NCBI GenBank assembly: GCA_046076045.1
Contig: JBJTRI010000089.1
Location: forward strand, 1 to 22,724
DNA from: JAIOPA01 sp046076045
Lineage (GTDB): Bacteria > Eisenbacteria > RBG-16-71-46
DNA: 22,724 nucleotides
Direction of reading: 5' to 3'
This document shows, piece by piece, positions 21,707-22,724 of this stretch. Under the pieces are notes generated by a model, which made no database searches, was not told the origin of the DNA, and saw nothing but the letters and a program-made list of their open reading frames with translations. A program made the position numbers and the translations under genes. Positions within the stretch are counted from its first letter, which is position 1. Every line of letters begins with the position of its first letter.

Positions 21707-22239
21707 GGGATCCTCCGGGAACGGGTTCGGGTGCGATTGCGACGACGACGCTCACCTGCCCTTGCAGCGCGCGTGCCGCGCCCCGGGTCCGCGCGCAATC
21801 CGAACCCGCGCAACATCTTCCCCACCGCGCCCCGCACGCGCGGCGTGCCCCGGGTGAACGATCGCGTGCACCGCGAGCGTGCCGGGTGACCGCATCGGTA
21901 CAGCCGCGACCGCGCGTACCGGTACCGCCCCGCCCGATCGGCGCTGCTCAGCCGCAACCTCGTGCACCGATACCGCACCGCACCACTACCCCCGCCCCAC
22001 AGCAGCGACCTCGCGGACTGCGACCGGGTCGCCCCATCGGTGTTGCGACGACGGCACCCACCGGACGCGCACAGGCGCGGACTCACCATGAGGATGAAGC
22101 TCACATTCATGAACGAACAATCTAGTTTTCTTCTCGGTAGCGGAGACCCGACATTCCCCTCGTCGGCAGGTCACCCCACCTCTCGCGCTGCAACATCCCC
22201 AAGGACCTGCCACCCCTTCACCACGAGGAGTCGCGCCCC
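21707..22239. promoter_or_regulatory. 533-bp gene-free region between divergent small genes
   Basis: No convincing gene is seen. It holds three kinds of signal. (1) An imperfect inverted repeat, CGGGTTCGG (21722-21730) and ATTGCG (21736-21741) against 21794-21808, in the presumed leader of the minus-strand gene. (2) Four copies of a 10-bp motif near gYAYCGGTRY at 21892, 21916, 21964 (reverse) and 22034. (3) An AT-rich patch at 22101-22134, where 11 of 34 bases are G/C, containing TTCATGAA (22106-22113) and TAGTTT (22123-22128). The patch is the most likely place for promoters of one or both flanking genes, but no clear -35/-10 pair was found. Confidence 0.5.
22165..22211 (+). repeat. 8-bp inverted repeat in the leader of the last gene
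   Basis: GGCAGGTC (22165-22172) and GACCTGCC (22204-22211) are perfect complements with a 31-nt interval, ending 13 bp before the GAGGAG ribosome site of the gene at 22240. It may be a leader stem or an operator. Confidence 0.35.
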
Positions 22240-22710
22240 ATGACGAGAACGCCCCGCCGGACCCCGCGCCCGCGCGCGATCGCCGTGCCCGCCAGCACGG
22301 TGACGCCGACGCGCGTCGTGTGGGTCATGGCGGTGGCTCTCGCGCTCCTCGTGCTCCTGGCGGTGCGACCCGCGGTCTCGGCGCCCTTCGAGTGGCGGCC
22401 CGCCGCGACGATCGCGGCCCACGACGAGTCGTCGTCCGCCGCGGTCGAGGCCGAGCCGCTGCGCGCCGCCCAGCGCCCCCAGTTCCGTCCTGCCGATCGC
22501 GGACGTCGCGTGGCCCTGCGTCCGGGCCCGTCGCTGCGCCGCACCTCGGCCCACGTCGCTTCGCGACCGCCGGCCGCACCGGCGGTCGCGGCTCCGTCCA
22601 TGGGAGGCACTGCGCCGTTCGGGACCCTCGCCGCGGCCACTCCACCCGCGCGCGGCACGACCGTCCACGGCGTGCGCGGTCCTCCCTCGGTCGTCCTCGC
22701 GGTCCGTTGA
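22240..22710 (+). CDS. Single-pass membrane protein with Ala/Pro/Arg-rich tail, unknown function
   Basis: A 156-residue protein with a basic cytoplasmic head (RTPRRTPRPR), one hydrophobic helix at about 27-47 (VVWVMAVALALLVLLAVRP) and a low-complexity Ala/Pro/Arg/Ser tail (RPADRGRRVALRPGPSLRRT, APAVAAPSMGGTAPFG). The helix may be an anchor or an uncleaved signal. No domain is recognised, and the tail is probably disordered. The ATG at 22240 is supported by GAGGAG 9 nt upstream. The gene ends 14 bp before the window edge, so its downstream partner and terminator are not visible. Coding confidence is moderate because disordered GC-rich frames can be mistaken for genes. Confidence 0.6.
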   Translation: MTRTPRRTPRPRAIAVPASTVTPTRVVWVMAVALALLVLLAVRPAVSAPFEWRPAATIAAHDESSSAAVEAEPLRAAQRPQFRPADRGRRVALRPGPSLRRTSAHVASRPPAAPAVAAPSMGGTAPFGTLAAATPPARGTTVHGVRGPPSVVLAVR

Positions 22711-22724
22711 GTGGGCGCGGGGAC

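Noticed and set aside
21310..22110. 266-codon minus-strand open frame overlapping the small basic protein
   Set aside because: Its repetitive Arg/Tyr/Cys stretches come from the CGGTAC-type motifs in the intergenic DNA. The 105-residue frame has signal peptide, ribosome site and terminator.

Overview
The window looks like chromosomal DNA from a very GC-rich, diderm (two-membrane) bacterium. The diderm inference rests on several predicted outer-membrane beta-barrels, a lipoprotein with a lipobox, a DsbD-type periplasmic reductant transporter and many Sec signal peptides. The lineage cannot be fixed from the sequence alone. The style (SppA fused to a barrel-like domain, many secreted proteins of unknown function, GC-rich hairpin terminators without U-tracts) would fit Eisenbacteria, Gemmatimonadota or similar phyla, but this is a guess.

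I support 17 protein-coding genes and no rRNA, tRNA or CRISPR. Layout: (1) 1-999 +, the 3' part of a zinc-ribbon/DDE transposase entering from the left edge. (2) 1067-7538 -, in transcription order: an SSP411/YyaL-type thioredoxin-fold protein, DsbD, a small outer-membrane barrel, and a secreted aspartyl-protease-like protein with a PDZ domain. (3) 7669-8124 +, a small lipoprotein, then a 46-53 bp tandem repeat (8296-8472). (4) 8477-13496 -, a tightly coupled operon: SbcD/YhaO-like metallophosphoesterase, membrane-anchored YhaN-type ABC ATPase, EamA transporter. (5) 13859-14581 +, a membrane-anchored TPR-like protein. (6) 14595-17890 -, endonuclease III with a histone-H1-like basic tail, followed by a barrel-SppA fusion protease. 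(7) 17971-18768 -, an outer-membrane barrel. (8) 19020-21250 +, a coupled pair: a periplasmic LolA-like protein and an outer-membrane barrel. (9) 21389-21706 - and 22240-22710 +, two small secreted or membrane proteins facing away from a 533-bp regulatory-looking region.

The common theme is the cell envelope: thiol redox (SSP411-DsbD), membrane proteolysis (SppA, aspartyl protease-PDZ), outer-membrane barrels and lipoproteins. Two DNA-maintenance functions (Nth, and the SbcCD-like pair) sit among them. Several genes share a promoter pattern, TTGC followed after 17-18 bp by TA-rich hexamers such as TAGCGT or TACCCT. At two or three genes the -10 box lies only 8-9 nt before the ATG, which suggests leaderless mRNAs. 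No single obviously new system stands out. The best leads are the SppA fusion, the H1-tailed Nth, the YhaN-type operon with a modified P-loop, the leaderless promoters and the operator-like array at 21892-22043.
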